From: VXRJ01 sp965246995 | Lineage (GTDB): Bacteria; Acidobacteriota; Vicinamibacteria; Vicinamibacterales; UBA8438 | Length of the DNA: 64,000 bases | NCBI GenBank assembly: GCA_965246995.1 | Contig: OZ252008.1 | Location: 3,534,001-3,598,000, forward strand | Reading direction: 5' to 3' | Part shown: piece after piece, positions 34,819 to 43,751 of the stretch | Position numbering within the stretch: the first letter of the stretch is position 1 | Layout of the letters: each line of letters begins with the position of its first letter | Translations under genes and position numbers: made by a program | The notes under the pieces: model-generated | Seen by the model: only the letters and a program-made list of their open reading frames with translations | Databases searched by the model: none | What the model was told of the DNA's origin: nothing

Positions 34819-37284
34819 ATGCGCGTCACACCGAAGCGGCAGCGGTCAACGTATGGACGGCTCCACAGCGCCGCCGCCCTGCTGATCGGCATTCTCCTCG
34901 GCGGCGGCCTGTTCGCGAGCCCCGCCGCCGCCCAGAACACCGCGGAGCCAGCCGCTGACGACGCGGCGACGGAGTACCGCCAGCTCCTGAACCGCTACTG
35001 CGTAGGCTGCCACAACGATCGGACGCTCACCGCCGGTGTCACGCTGCAACGCCTCGACCTGACCCGCGCCGGCGAGGATCCGCACGAGACCGTGACCTGG
35101 GAGAAAGTGATCCGGAAACTCCGGACGCGGTCGATGCCGCCGGCCGAACGTCCACGCCCCGACGAGGCGACCTACGAAGCCTTCACCGACTGGCTCGAGG
35201 ACCAGGTCGACAGCGCGGCGGCCCGCAACCCGAACCCGGGGCGCCGCCACGCCGTTCACCGGCTGAACCGCGCCGAGTACGCCAACGCGATTCGCGATCT
35301 GCTCGACCTCGAGATCGACGCGCCAACGCTTCTCCCGCCGGACGATTCCGGCTTCGGCTTCGATAACATCGCCGACGTCCTGTCGATGTCGCCGATGCTC
35401 ACCGAGCGCTACCTCGGCGCATCCCGCAAGATCAGCCGGCTAGCGGTGGGCGACCCGTCGCTGCAGCCAACCACCGACGTCTACGAGGTGGACAAGCACC
35501 TGCGGCAGGACCGGCGCGTGAATGATGCGTTGCCGTTCGGATCACGCGGCGGACTGGCCATCCAGCACTACTTCCCGCTCGATGGCGACTACACGGTGCG
35601 GATCTTCCTCCTGCGGACCTACGACGGACGGGTCCGCGGCCTGCTCGACGAACATCAACTCGAGGTCCGTCTCGACGGCGAGCTGATCGACACACTGACG
35701 GTTGGCGGACCGGTCTTCGACGAGAACGGCGAGGAAGTGCGCCGCGACCTGCGCAACGTCCCCGACGACGGACAGGAAGTCCGCTTCGCGGCGAACGCGG
35801 GGCCGGCGACGCTCGCGATCAGCTTCGTCGATCAGACCGCCTATCTGGAAGGGATGTTGCGTACCGACTACCGGGTCACGAGTTACGAGTACGCGGGCGA
35901 TCAGACGATTCCCCCCGCCATCGCAAGCGTCGAGGTGAGCGGGCCGTACGACGCGAGGGGCCGGGGCGACACGCCGCCGCGCCAGCGAATCTTCTCCTGC
36001 CGTCCGGATCCGGGGATGGACGACACCGGCTGCGCGTCCCGGATCATCTCGGGTCTCGCCCGCCTGGCGTTCCGCCGCCCAGTGACCGGTGACGACATGG
36101 CGATGCTGCTCGACTTCTACCAGCGGGGCCGCGCGGAGGGAGACTTCGACGCCGGCATAGAGATGGCGCTTCGGCGCATTCTGGTCAGCCCCAACTTCCT
36201 CTTCCGGCGCGAGACGGATCCGGAAGGCGTCGCGCCCGGCACGGCGTACCCGATTACGGATATCGAGCTTGCCTCACGCCTCTCCTTCTTCCTCTGGAGC
36301 AGCATCCCGGACGACGAACTGCTCTCTGTCGCCGAGCGCGGCACGTTGCGCGATCCGGAAGTGCTCGGCGCGCAGCTGCGCCGGATGCTGGCGGACCTAC
36401 GCGCCGAGACGCTGGTCGACAACTTCGGCGGGCAGTGGCTTTACCTCCGCAACATCCGCCTCGTCACGCCCGACCCGCAGGCGTTTCCCGACTTCGACGC
36501 AAATCTGCGCGAGGCCATGGAACGCGAGATGGCGCTCTTCCTGGACAGCCAGATCCGTGACGACCAGAGCGTGCTGGACCTGCTGACGGCCGACTACACC
36601 TTCGTCAACGAGCGCCTCGCGCGGCACTACGGGATGCCCGGGATCTATGGCAACCACTACCGCCGGGTCGCGCTCGACGGCGCGCAAGACGCCCGTCGCG
36701 GCCTCCTCGGCAAGGGGAGCCTGCTGACTGTAACGTCGTATGCGCACCGCACCTCGCCCGTGCTGCGCGGCAAGTGGCTGCTCGAGAACGTGCTCGGCAC
36801 ACCGCCGCCCCCGCCCCCGCCTGACGTTCCGGCGCTCGAGGAGAACGACGAACCAGGCGTTGCTCCCCGTTCCGTCCGAGAGCGGCTCGAACAGCACCGG
36901 GCCAATCCGGTCTGCGCCAGTTGCCACCGGGTGATGGACCCGTTGGGCTTCGCCCTCGAGAACTTCGACGGCATCGGGCGCTGGCGCGATGCTGGCGACG
37001 GGGGCGACCCGATTGACGCCAGCGGGACGCTGACCGACGGAGCCGCCGTTGACGGCCCCGCAACGCTCCGGCAAGCGTTTGTCGACCGGGGCGAGAACTT
37101 CGTCGCCACCGTCGCGGAGAAGCTGCTGACTTACGCCATCGGCCGGGGAGTCGAATCGTTCGACGGCCCCGCGGTGCGGAGCGTTATGGACGCCGCCGCC
37201 GCCGAGGAGTATCGTTGGTCAGCACTCATCGCCGGTATCGTCCAGAGTACGCCTTTCCAGATGAGGAGATCAGCTGAGCCATGA
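34819..37284 (+). CDS. DUF1592/DUF1588-family multidomain c-type cytochrome (module B)
   Basis: An 822-residue paralogue of the 21870-24341 cytochrome with the same order DUF1587, DUF1595, DUF1592, DUF1588, DUF1585. The first haem site is CVGCH (61-65) and the second is CASCH (699-703); the proline linker LGTPPPPPPPDV lies just before DUF1588. The signal peptide ends AAAQ. The start ATG at 34819 has only a weak G-rich upstream region. Its last four bases (ATGA) overlap the start of the DUF1552 gene, indicating translational coupling. The two modules show clear sequence similarity but are not identical, so the duplication is not recent. Confidence 0.9.
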   Translation: MRVTPKRQRSTYGRLHSAAALLIGILLGGGLFASPAAAQNTAEPAADDAATEYRQLLNRYCVGCHNDRTLTAGVTLQRLDLTRAGEDPHETVTWEKVIRKLRTRSMPPAERPRPDEATYEAFTDWLEDQVDSAAARNPNPGRRHAVHRLNRAEYANAIRDLLDLEIDAPTLLPPDDSGFGFDNIADVLSMSPMLTERYLGASRKISRLAVGDPSLQPTTDVYEVDKHLRQDRRVNDALPFGSRGGLAIQHYFPLDGDYTVRIFLLRTYDGRVRGLLDEHQLEVRLDGELIDTLTVGGPVFDENGEEVRRDLRNVPDDGQEVRFAANAGPATLAISFVDQTAYLEGMLRTDYRVTSYEYAGDQTIPPAIASVEVSGPYDARGRGDTPPRQRIFSCRPDPGMDDTGCASRIISGLARLAFRRPVTGDDMAMLLDFYQRGRAEGDFDAGIEMALRRILVSPNFLFRRETDPEGVAPGTAYPITDIELASRLSFFLWSSIPDDELLSVAERGTLRDPEVLGAQLRRMLADLRAETLVDNFGGQWLYLRNIRLVTPDPQAFPDFDANLREAMEREMALFLDSQIRDDQSVLDLLTADYTFVNERLARHYGMPGIYGNHYRRVALDGAQDARRGLLGKGSLLTVTSYAHRTSPVLRGKWLLENVLGTPPPPPPPDVPALEENDEPGVAPRSVRERLEQHRANPVCASCHRVMDPLGFALENFDGIGRWRDAGDGGDPIDASGTLTDGAAVDGPATLRQAFVDRGENFVATVAEKLLTYAIGRGVESFDGPAVRSVMDAAAAEEYRWSALIAGIVQSTPFQMRRSAEP

Positions 37285-38693
37285 CGATTCCGAAGAAGGC
37301 TGTCACGACCTCGACCACGCCATCACGCGGTGCATCCCCGGTAACCGGGCTGAAGCTTCACCGCCGGATGTTCCTGCGCGGCGTCGGCGCCACACTCGCC
37401 CTGCCGCTGCTCGACAGCATGGTCCCCGCCTTCGCCGCCGTGCGGAAATCCGCCGCCAGACCGGTGCAGCGGTTCTTCACTGGCTACGTCCCGAACGGCA
37501 TCATCATGAAGCAGTGGACGCCCGCGACGGAGGGGCCGCTGAGTGAACTGCCGCCGACGCTCGAGCCGCTCACCCCGTTCAAGGACCGGTTGCTCGTCGT
37601 CAGTGGTCTGGCCGACGCGCCGGCCTTCCCGCTACCGGGCGAAGGTACCGGCGACCATGTCCGCGCCGCTGCCACCTTCCTGACCGGCGTTCACCCGAAG
37701 AAGACCGACGGTCCGGATATCCGGGGCGGCACGTCGATGGATCAGATCGCCGCCGAGAAGATGGGCACCGACACGATGCTCGCGTCCCTCGAGCTGGCCA
37801 TCGATCCGAACGAGTTGATTGGCGCCTGCGAGGCGGGCTGGAGTTGCGCGTACGCAAACACGCTGTCATGGCGCAATCCAACGAACCCGCTTCCGATGGA
37901 GAATCAGCCGCGCGCGGTCTTCGAGCGGCTGTTCGGTGACACCGACAGCACGACACCGGAGGCGCGGCTCGCGCGGATCCGCGAGGATCGCAGCATTCTC
38001 GACTCCCTTGTGCACGAAGTGGCCGACTTCCAGCAACAGCTCGGTCCTGGCGATCGCACCAAGGTGACGCAGTACCTGGACGCCATTCGCGACATCGAGC
38101 GGCGCATCCAGTTCGCCGAGGCACAGAGCGAGCGGGAGTTGCCGGAGCTGGCCCGTCCCGCGGGCGGCATTCCAGACACATTCGCCGAGCATGCCCGGTT
38201 GATGTTCGACCTGCAGATCCTCGCGTTCCAGGCCGATCTGACGCGCGTCAGCACCTTCATGATGTCGCGCGAGGTGAGCCCACGCACCTACCCGGAACTG
38301 GGCATCCCGGATCCGCACCACGGGATGTCGCACCACCAGAACCGGCCGGAGCAGATCGCGAAGCTGGCCAAGCTGAATCGGCACCACATCGAACAGCTCG
38401 CCTACTTCATCGAGAGGCTCGAGGCGACACCGGATGGTGACGGCACGCTGTTCGATCACGTGCTGATGCAGTACGGCTCCGGCATCAGCGACAGCAACCA
38501 GCACCTGCATGTCGATCTGCCGGTCCTCGTCGCGGGCGGCGCGGCGGGCCGGATCAAGGGTGGCCGGCACCTGCGAGTGGTCGAGGAGACGCCGCTCACG
38601 AACCTGCAGGTTGCGCTCCTCGAGAAGCTCGACGTGCCGACCGAGTCACTGGGCGACAGCACGGGCGTCATCCAGCACCTTTCGGGGGTCTAG
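37281..38693 (+). CDS. DUF1552 protein (module B)
   Basis: A 470-residue DUF1552 protein. The Tat-like signal is LHRRMFLRGVG, followed by GATLALPLLDSMVPA. Other landmarks are shared with module A: FTGYVPNGIIMKQWTP, SGLADAP, FLTGVHPKKTDG, GMSHHQN and YGSGISDSN. The ATG overlaps the stop of the DUF1592 gene (ATGA). It has an extra about 25 N-terminal residues before the twin arginines compared with copy A. The two proteins likely act together in the periplasm (inference from constant gene pairing). Confidence 0.9.
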   Translation: MTIPKKAVTTSTTPSRGASPVTGLKLHRRMFLRGVGATLALPLLDSMVPAFAAVRKSAARPVQRFFTGYVPNGIIMKQWTPATEGPLSELPPTLEPLTPFKDRLLVVSGLADAPAFPLPGEGTGDHVRAAATFLTGVHPKKTDGPDIRGGTSMDQIAAEKMGTDTMLASLELAIDPNELIGACEAGWSCAYANTLSWRNPTNPLPMENQPRAVFERLFGDTDSTTPEARLARIREDRSILDSLVHEVADFQQQLGPGDRTKVTQYLDAIRDIERRIQFAEAQSERELPELARPAGGIPDTFAEHARLMFDLQILAFQADLTRVSTFMMSREVSPRTYPELGIPDPHHGMSHHQNRPEQIAKLAKLNRHHIEQLAYFIERLEATPDGDGTLFDHVLMQYGSGISDSNQHLHVDLPVLVAGGAAGRIKGGRHLRVVEETPLTNLQVALLEKLDVPTESLGDSTGVIQHLSGV

Positions 38694-38705
38694 TCCCTCT
38701 GTGCG

Positions 38706-38721
38706 CCGACGTACACGTCGG
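38706..38721. repeat. Short perfect hairpin CCGACGT-AC-ACGTCGG
   Basis: Seven-base arms with a two-base loop lie between the DUF1552 stop (38693) and the OpuC ATPase start (38745). It is related in form to the hairpin at 41644-41661 (both read GCCGnCGTA-n-ACGnCGG) and may act as a terminator or be a dispersed palindrome. Confidence 0.4.
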
Positions 38722-38744
38722 AGGCTGGGAATGCCGCACGCCCG

Positions 38745-39551
38745 ATGATTCGAGCCTCGGGTCTCACCAAACGCTATGGCGGCGCCGCAGTGGTGGACGA
38801 CCTCTCGCTTGAGGTGGGCGCGGGCGAACTCGTCGTGCTCCTGGGCGGCTCCGGCTCCGGCAAGACCACCACGCTCAAGATGATCAACCGGCTGGTCGAA
38901 CCGACCAGCGGTTCCGTTCACTTCGGCGGCGTCGACACGGCAACGCTGCCGCCGCATGTGTTGCGTCGCCGGATTGGCTACGTCTTCCAGCGGATCGGTC
39001 TCTTCCCGCACCTGACCGTCGGCGAGAACATCGCGGTGACGCCGGCGCTGCTCGGCTGGCCCGAGGACCGGATTGCCGATCGGGTCGATCACCTGCTGGA
39101 CCTGGTGGAACTCGATCCCGGCGTGCGCGACCGGTGGCCGCGCCAACTCTCGGGTGGCCAGCAGCAACGAGTCGGGGTGGCGCGGGCGCTGGCCGCGGAG
39201 CCGCGCGTCATGCTGCTGGACGAACCGTTCGGCGCGCTCGATCCGGTGACGCGCGAGCGGCTGCAGACATCCTTTCTCCGGATACGCACCGAGTTGCAGT
39301 TGACGGCGCTGTTCGTGACGCATGACATGACCGAAGCGCTGACCCTGGGCGATCGGATCGGCGTCATGGAGCAGGGGCGCCTCGTGCAGGTGGGCACTCC
39401 ACACGAGCTGCTTACGCGGCCGGCGAACGTCTACGTCGAGCGGCTGATGAGCACGCCGCGCCGGCAGGCGGCGGCCATCGACGCCTTGATCGCCAAGGGC
39501 GGCGCCGGCCATCCGGACGCCCCGAACGGAGCCGGTAGCTCGCCATGTTGA
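38745..39551 (+). CDS. Osmoprotectant ABC transporter ATP-binding protein (OpuCA-like)
   Basis: A 268-residue ABC ATPase of the glycine betaine/carnitine/choline importer class. Walker A GGSGSGKT, Q-loop (FQRIGLFPHLTV), signature LSGGQQQR, Walker B VMLLDEP, and the H-loop THDMTEALTLGDR are intact. It lacks the C-terminal CBS domains of long OpuCA/OpuAA proteins. The gene overlaps the following permease/binding protein gene by 7 bases, and together they form a two-gene transporter. Its role is uptake of a compatible solute, likely a quaternary amine, driven by ATP. The exact solute is not known. Confidence 0.88.
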   Translation: MIRASGLTKRYGGAAVVDDLSLEVGAGELVVLLGGSGSGKTTTLKMINRLVEPTSGSVHFGGVDTATLPPHVLRRRIGYVFQRIGLFPHLTVGENIAVTPALLGWPEDRIADRVDHLLDLVELDPGVRDRWPRQLSGGQQQRVGVARALAAEPRVMLLDEPFGALDPVTRERLQTSFLRIRTELQLTALFVTHDMTEALTLGDRIGVMEQGRLVQVGTPHELLTRPANVYVERLMSTPRRQAAAIDALIAKGGAGHPDAPNGAGSSPC

Positions 39552-41080
39552 GCGAACAGCTCGCGCTGCTGCCGGACTACCTGACGGCGCATCTGCAGTT
39601 GACGCTTCTGGCGTTACTGTTGTCGACCGCCGTCAGCGTCCCGCTGGGCATCGCCGCGACGCGGATAGCCTGGCTCGAACAGCCGGTGCTGGCCGTAGCT
39701 GGCGTCATTCAGACGATCCCGAGCCTGGCGTTGCTGGCGGTGATGGTGCCCGTGCTCGCGGCTGTCGACCTCCAGAGCATAGGCTTCCTGCCGGCGGCGA
39801 TCGGACTGACGCTCTACGGTGTCCTGCCGGTTTTGCGCAACACGGTGACCGGGATTGGCGGAATCGATCCGGCGCTCAAGGAAGCGGCGCAGGGGGTCGG
39901 CATGACGCCACGCCAGCAACTCGCACGCGTGGAGCTGCCGCTCGCGATGCCGGTGATCGTCGCCGGCATGCGTACGGCCACCGTCTGGGTGGTGGGGATC
40001 GCGACACTCTCGACGCCAGTTGGGGCAACCAGTCTGGGCAACTACATCTTCAGCGGACTCCAGACGCGCAACCTTGTGGCAGTGCTGGTCGGCTGTGTCG
40101 CCGCGGCCGGTCTCGCCCTGCTGCTCGACGGCCTGGTCCGTTCCATCGAGGTATCACTCACGGCCCGGCGCCGGACGGCGCTCGTCGCCGCGCTCACCGC
40201 CGTCGGGCTGCTCTACGCGTACGCGGGCGCGACGTTTGCCGCGCCATTCGTCTCCGGACGCGACCGCCCGGTCACGGTCGGCGGCAAGTCCTTTACCGAG
40301 CAGTACATCCTGAGCGACGCGATCGCCCGATGGATTGAGCGTGAGACCGGCCGGCCGACCCAACTCGTGCAGTCGCTCGGATCGACCGTCGCGTTCGACG
40401 CACTCGAAGCCGGCCAAATCGATCTGTACGTCGACTACAGCGGCACGATCTGGGCGAATATGATGAACGCAGGTAGTGACGGCGCGATACCCGGCCGGGA
40501 GGCGGTGCTCGCGGATGTCCGGCGGTTCCTCGAGGACCGCCAGATCACGCTCGCGGCAACGCTAGGCTTCGAGAACACCTACGCGCTCGCGGTCCGCGCC
40601 AGCGAGGCCGATCGGCTGGGCCTCAGAACGATCAGCGACCTCGTGCCGGTCGCGCCGCAACTCTCCATCGGCAGCGACTACGAGTTCTTCCTCCGAACCG
40701 AATGGCCGGCAGTCCGCGACCGGTACGGTCTCGACTTCGCCGAGTTGCGTACGATGGATCCGGCGTTGATGTACGAAGCGATAGTGGCGGACGAAGTGCA
40801 GGTAATCAGCGCGTATTCCACCGATGGGCGAATTGCGGCGTACAACCTCCGTCTGCTCGAGGATGACCGGGAAGCGATCCCGCCGTACGACGCTATCGTG
40901 CTGGCCGGCCCAGGTCTCGCCCGTAGCGCGCCGGCGGTCATCGACGCACTCCAGCAACTGGGCGGCGCCATCGACGCGGAGTGGATGCGCGCCATGAACC
41001 GGCGCGTGGACGAAGAGGGCGAGCCGGTGGCGGCGGTGGCCGACGAGCTCGTCGATCGGCTCGCGGCGGGAGTACGCTGA
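39545..41080 (+). CDS. OpuC-type permease fused to osmolyte-binding protein
   Basis: A 511-residue fusion. Residues 1-200 form the MetI-like permease with about five transmembrane helices and the EAA loop (ALKEAAQGVGMTPRQQLARVELPLAMPVI). A hydrophobic helix at about 214-232 leads to the OpuAC-like binding domain, about 241-511, starting VTVGGKSFTEQYILSDAI, with LYVDYSGTIW and YALAV typical of quaternary-amine-binding proteins. The fusion places the binding domain on the outer face of the membrane. It shares an operon with the ATPase at 38745. Confidence 0.88.
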   Translation: MLSEQLALLPDYLTAHLQLTLLALLLSTAVSVPLGIAATRIAWLEQPVLAVAGVIQTIPSLALLAVMVPVLAAVDLQSIGFLPAAIGLTLYGVLPVLRNTVTGIGGIDPALKEAAQGVGMTPRQQLARVELPLAMPVIVAGMRTATVWVVGIATLSTPVGATSLGNYIFSGLQTRNLVAVLVGCVAAAGLALLLDGLVRSIEVSLTARRRTALVAALTAVGLLYAYAGATFAAPFVSGRDRPVTVGGKSFTEQYILSDAIARWIERETGRPTQLVQSLGSTVAFDALEAGQIDLYVDYSGTIWANMMNAGSDGAIPGREAVLADVRRFLEDRQITLAATLGFENTYALAVRASEADRLGLRTISDLVPVAPQLSIGSDYEFFLRTEWPAVRDRYGLDFAELRTMDPALMYEAIVADEVQVISAYSTDGRIAAYNLRLLEDDREAIPPYDAIVLAGPGLARSAPAVIDALQQLGGAIDAEWMRAMNRRVDEEGEPVAAVADELVDRLAAGVR

Positions 41081-41085
41081 TAGGC

Positions 41086-41634
41086 ATGTCGATTCTCGAT
41101 TTCCTCGGTTGGACCGGCGGGGCTGCAGCCCCCCCCGCGAAGGCAGCCGCCGAGGCGGATGTCGTCCGCCACATCGTCCACGAACTGGAGGCTCTGCCGG
41201 AAGCTCGCGCGCGATATCTCGCGACATTCGCCTGGGTGCTGGGGCGCGCCGCCCATGCCGACTCGCATGTGAGCGACGCCGAAACCCGCAAGATGGAGGA
41301 GATCGTGCAGCTCCTGGGCCATCTGCCGGAAGCGCAGGCGGTCCTGGTGGTGGAGATGGCGCGGCACCAAATACGGCTGTTCGGGGGGACGCAGAATTTC
41401 ACGATTGCGCGGGAGTTCCGGGAGCTCTCGACGCCCGAACAGCGGATTGAACTGCTGGAGTGCGTGTTTGCAGTGTCGGCGGCGGATGCGTCAATCACGG
41501 TGGTTGAAGAGGGAGAAGCCCGGCATATCTCCAGGGAGCTGGGATTGACGCACGCGGAGTTCATGGCGGCGCGGGCGGCATACGTGGATCATCTGGAAGC
41601 GTTGAAGTCGCTGCGGGCGAAACGCGAGACGTAA
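41086..41634 (+). CDS. TerB-domain (DUF533/tellurite-resistance-like) protein
   Basis: A 182-residue cytoplasmic protein whose C-terminal 130 residues match the TerB/tellurite-resistance-B all-helical fold: ATFAWVLGRAAHADSHVSDAETRKMEEIV, then LLECVFAVSAADASITVVEEGEARHISRELGL, with two D/E-rich metal-binding-like helices. The N-terminal 30 residues are alanine-rich. The start ATG at 41086 lies five bases after the permease stop, so the gene may be co-transcribed with the OpuC transporter. Whether it binds metal, or is linked to osmotic stress, is open. It is convergent with the AI-2E family gene. Confidence 0.75.
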   Translation: MSILDFLGWTGGAAAPPAKAAAEADVVRHIVHELEALPEARARYLATFAWVLGRAAHADSHVSDAETRKMEEIVQLLGHLPEAQAVLVVEMARHQIRLFGGTQNFTIAREFRELSTPEQRIELLECVFAVSAADASITVVEEGEARHISRELGLTHAEFMAARAAYVDHLEALKSLRAKRET

Positions 41635-41643
41635 GAACGAAGT

Positions 41644-41661
41644 GCCGGCGTAGACGCCGGC
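41644..41661. terminator. Hairpin between convergent terB-like and AI-2E genes
   Basis: Perfect 8-base arms GCCGGCGT (41644-41651) and ACGCCGGC (41654-41661) with a two-base loop lie between stops at 41634 and 41668. It resembles the hairpin at 38706. A bidirectional terminator role is likely, though there is no U-tract. Confidence 0.5.
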
Positions 41662-41667
41662 GCGCCG

Positions 41668-42717
41668 TCAGTCCTTTGTTGCCGGCTGCGGGGCCGGGTT
41701 GGCGTCGAGCAGGACGGCGACCCAACGGAACTCCCGGCTGTTCTCGAGGGCGATCTTGACGGCCATGGTGAGGGGCACGGAAAAGAGCATTCCGATCGGC
41801 CCCCAGACCCAGCCCCAGAAGACGAGCGAACTGAAGACGACGAGCGTCGACAGACCGAGACGCCGCCCCATCAGCGTCGGTTCGATGCCATTGCCGAAGA
41901 TGATGTTGACGGCCAGGTAGCCGGCTGCGATCACCGCCGCGCGGCCCGGACCGAACTGCACGATCGCGAGCATCACGGCCGGCACCGCCGCCACGATCGA
42001 GCCGAGGGTCGGGATGAAGTTGAAGAGAAACGCCAACACGCCCCAGAGCAGCGGGAAGTCGAGCCCCATCAACGCTACCCAGATGCCGACGGTCAGACCG
42101 GTAGCGGCGCTTACGGCGGTCTTCACCACGAGGTAGGTCTGGACCTGGTGCGCCATTCGGGTCAGTTGGCTGAAGGAATCCTGTGGGGTACCGAATGCGA
42201 CCGTGATCTTGCGACTGAAACCGGCCGCTTCGAACAGGATGAAGATCACCGTCAGCAACACCAGGAACGTGTTCGAGAGGAACGAGCCAACCGTCCGCAC
42301 CGTGTCGCCGATGACGCCGCCGATCAGGTCGAACATGCCGGTCGGCGCGAGATCGAGCGACGTCCACTCCGCCACCGGCAGCCCCAACCGCGTGCCGAAC
42401 GCCATCAGCGACGTGGTCAACTCGCGCAACCGCGCTTGATAGGTGGGCGCGGCGGCGGTCAACTGGTTGATCGACCCGGCGACCACGGCTACCAGCGCCG
42501 CGATCACCGCCACCGCGCTCAGGATGGTGAGCGCCACGGCCAGCGGCTTCGGCACCTTCATCCGGACCAGCCAGTTCATCAGCGGTACGTTGACGACCGC
42601 CAGGAAGACGGCAATCAGGAACGGGAGGATCAGCTCCGCCGCCGCGCGCAGGCCGGCAATGATGACGACAAGGCAGGCCGCCGCTACCAGGTACCGGATG
42701 CTCATCCCGCCCACCAT
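41668..42717 (-). CDS. AI-2E family transporter
   Basis: A membrane protein of about 349 residues with seven to eight predicted helices, in the AI-2E/PerM family (FLIAVFLAVVNVPLMNWL; LVLLTVIFILFEAAGFSRK; FLFNFIPTLGSIVAAVPAVMLAI; GNGIEPTLMGRRLGLSTLVVF). The PxxGSxxA and GxxxEPTLMG motifs are the family hallmarks. The start is uncertain: GTG at 42744 overlaps the egtD stop (GTGA), while ATG at 42717 and 42705 are also in frame. It lies directly after egtD on the same strand. A link to ergothioneine export is only a guess from gene order. Confidence 0.85.
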   Translation of the reverse strand: MVGGMSIRYLVAAACLVVIIAGLRAAAELILPFLIAVFLAVVNVPLMNWLVRMKVPKPLAVALTILSAVAVIAALVAVVAGSINQLTAAAPTYQARLRELTTSLMAFGTRLGLPVAEWTSLDLAPTGMFDLIGGVIGDTVRTVGSFLSNTFLVLLTVIFILFEAAGFSRKITVAFGTPQDSFSQLTRMAHQVQTYLVVKTAVSAATGLTVGIWVALMGLDFPLLWGVLAFLFNFIPTLGSIVAAVPAVMLAIVQFGPGRAAVIAAGYLAVNIIFGNGIEPTLMGRRLGLSTLVVFSSLVFWGWVWGPIGMLFSVPLTMAVKIALENSREFRWVAVLLDANPAPQPATKD

Positions 42718-42740
42718 GCGTTGATCGGTCACCGGATCGC

Positions 42741-43745
42741 TCACTTCGCGTCGAAAAGGGTCAGTGCGAACCGCGTCTCCTCGTCGATCCACTGGGCACG
42801 GTGCGCGAAGCCGGCCCGCGCGCCCAGGTCGAGAATCTGTTCGGGCTGGTACTTGTAGGAACTCTCGGTCCAGATACCTTCACCCGCGTCCAGTCGGACG
42901 CAACAGTCCACGCCCCGGAGGCAAACCGTCTGATCCGTCTGGCTCACCAGGTACGACTCGACCCGCGAGTCGCGGCGGTTCCAGGCCACCTCGTGCGCGA
43001 AACGTCTGACGTCGAAGTCCGCGTCGAGTTCCCGGTTCAACCGGACCAGAAGGTTGCGGTTGAACGCGGCGGTGACGCCGAGCGGATCGTCGTAGGCGGC
43101 GACGAGGTCCGCTTCGGGCTTCACGAGGTCGGCCCCCAACAGGAAACTGTCGCCCGGGCGGAGACCGTCGCGGATCTCGGCAGCGAAGCGGTCCGCCTCG
43201 CCGGGATGCAGGTTGCCGATGTTGGAGCCAAGGAATAGCACCATGGCGGAGCGGCCCGGTGCGAGCTGCGTAGTCGCCGCGCGCAACCCCTCTGCATACG
43301 CCGCGCGGTGGCCGTGCACCCGCACCGATTCGTGCCGGGCAACTTTCTCGCACGCCCGGTTGAGCGCCGTCTCCGAGATATCGATCAGGTGGACATCCGC
43401 GGTGCGTCCCGCGGCGGCGATGCCCTCGGCGAGGATGGCGAGTTTCTCGCCGTTCCCTCCCCCCAGTTCCACGAGCGTCGCCGGCGTGTCGAGGCGCGCC
43501 AGGATGGCGTCGCGCTGGCGGGCCAGGAGCACGCACTCTCCCCGCGTGATCGGGTACCAAGGCAACTCGCAGATCGCCTCGAAGAGCTGCGATCCGAGTG
43601 CGTCGTACAGGTAATGCGCCGGAATCTGCTTCGGCCGGCGCTGCAGCCCCTCGACGACATCGCGCGCCAGAATGTCGTGCGCCGGGCGGTCGTCCGCGAC
43701 GTTACCGCGCCATTCTGTCGCTGTCGCGCCCGACGCCTCGACCAT
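42741..43745 (-). CDS. egtD: L-histidine N(alpha)-methyltransferase EgtD
   Basis: A 334-residue SAM-dependent methyltransferase of the EgtD family, which trimethylates histidine to hercynine, the first step of ergothioneine biosynthesis. The SAM-binding LVELGGGNGEK (motif I), DISETAL, LFLGSNIGNLHPGE and the C-terminal DAGEGIWTESSYKY are characteristic, the last lying near the substrate-binding site. It lies 6 bases after egtB on the same strand, so the two form an operon. No egtA, egtC or egtE is seen, a compact EgtB/EgtD layout like that reported in several bacteria. Confidence 0.93.
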   Translation of the reverse strand: MVEASGATATEWRGNVADDRPAHDILARDVVEGLQRRPKQIPAHYLYDALGSQLFEAICELPWYPITRGECVLLARQRDAILARLDTPATLVELGGGNGEKLAILAEGIAAAGRTADVHLIDISETALNRACEKVARHESVRVHGHRAAYAEGLRAATTQLAPGRSAMVLFLGSNIGNLHPGEADRFAAEIRDGLRPGDSFLLGADLVKPEADLVAAYDDPLGVTAAFNRNLLVRLNRELDADFDVRRFAHEVAWNRRDSRVESYLVSQTDQTVCLRGVDCCVRLDAGEGIWTESSYKYQPEQILDLGARAGFAHRAQWIDEETRFALTLFDAK

Positions 43746-43751
43746 CAGCGG

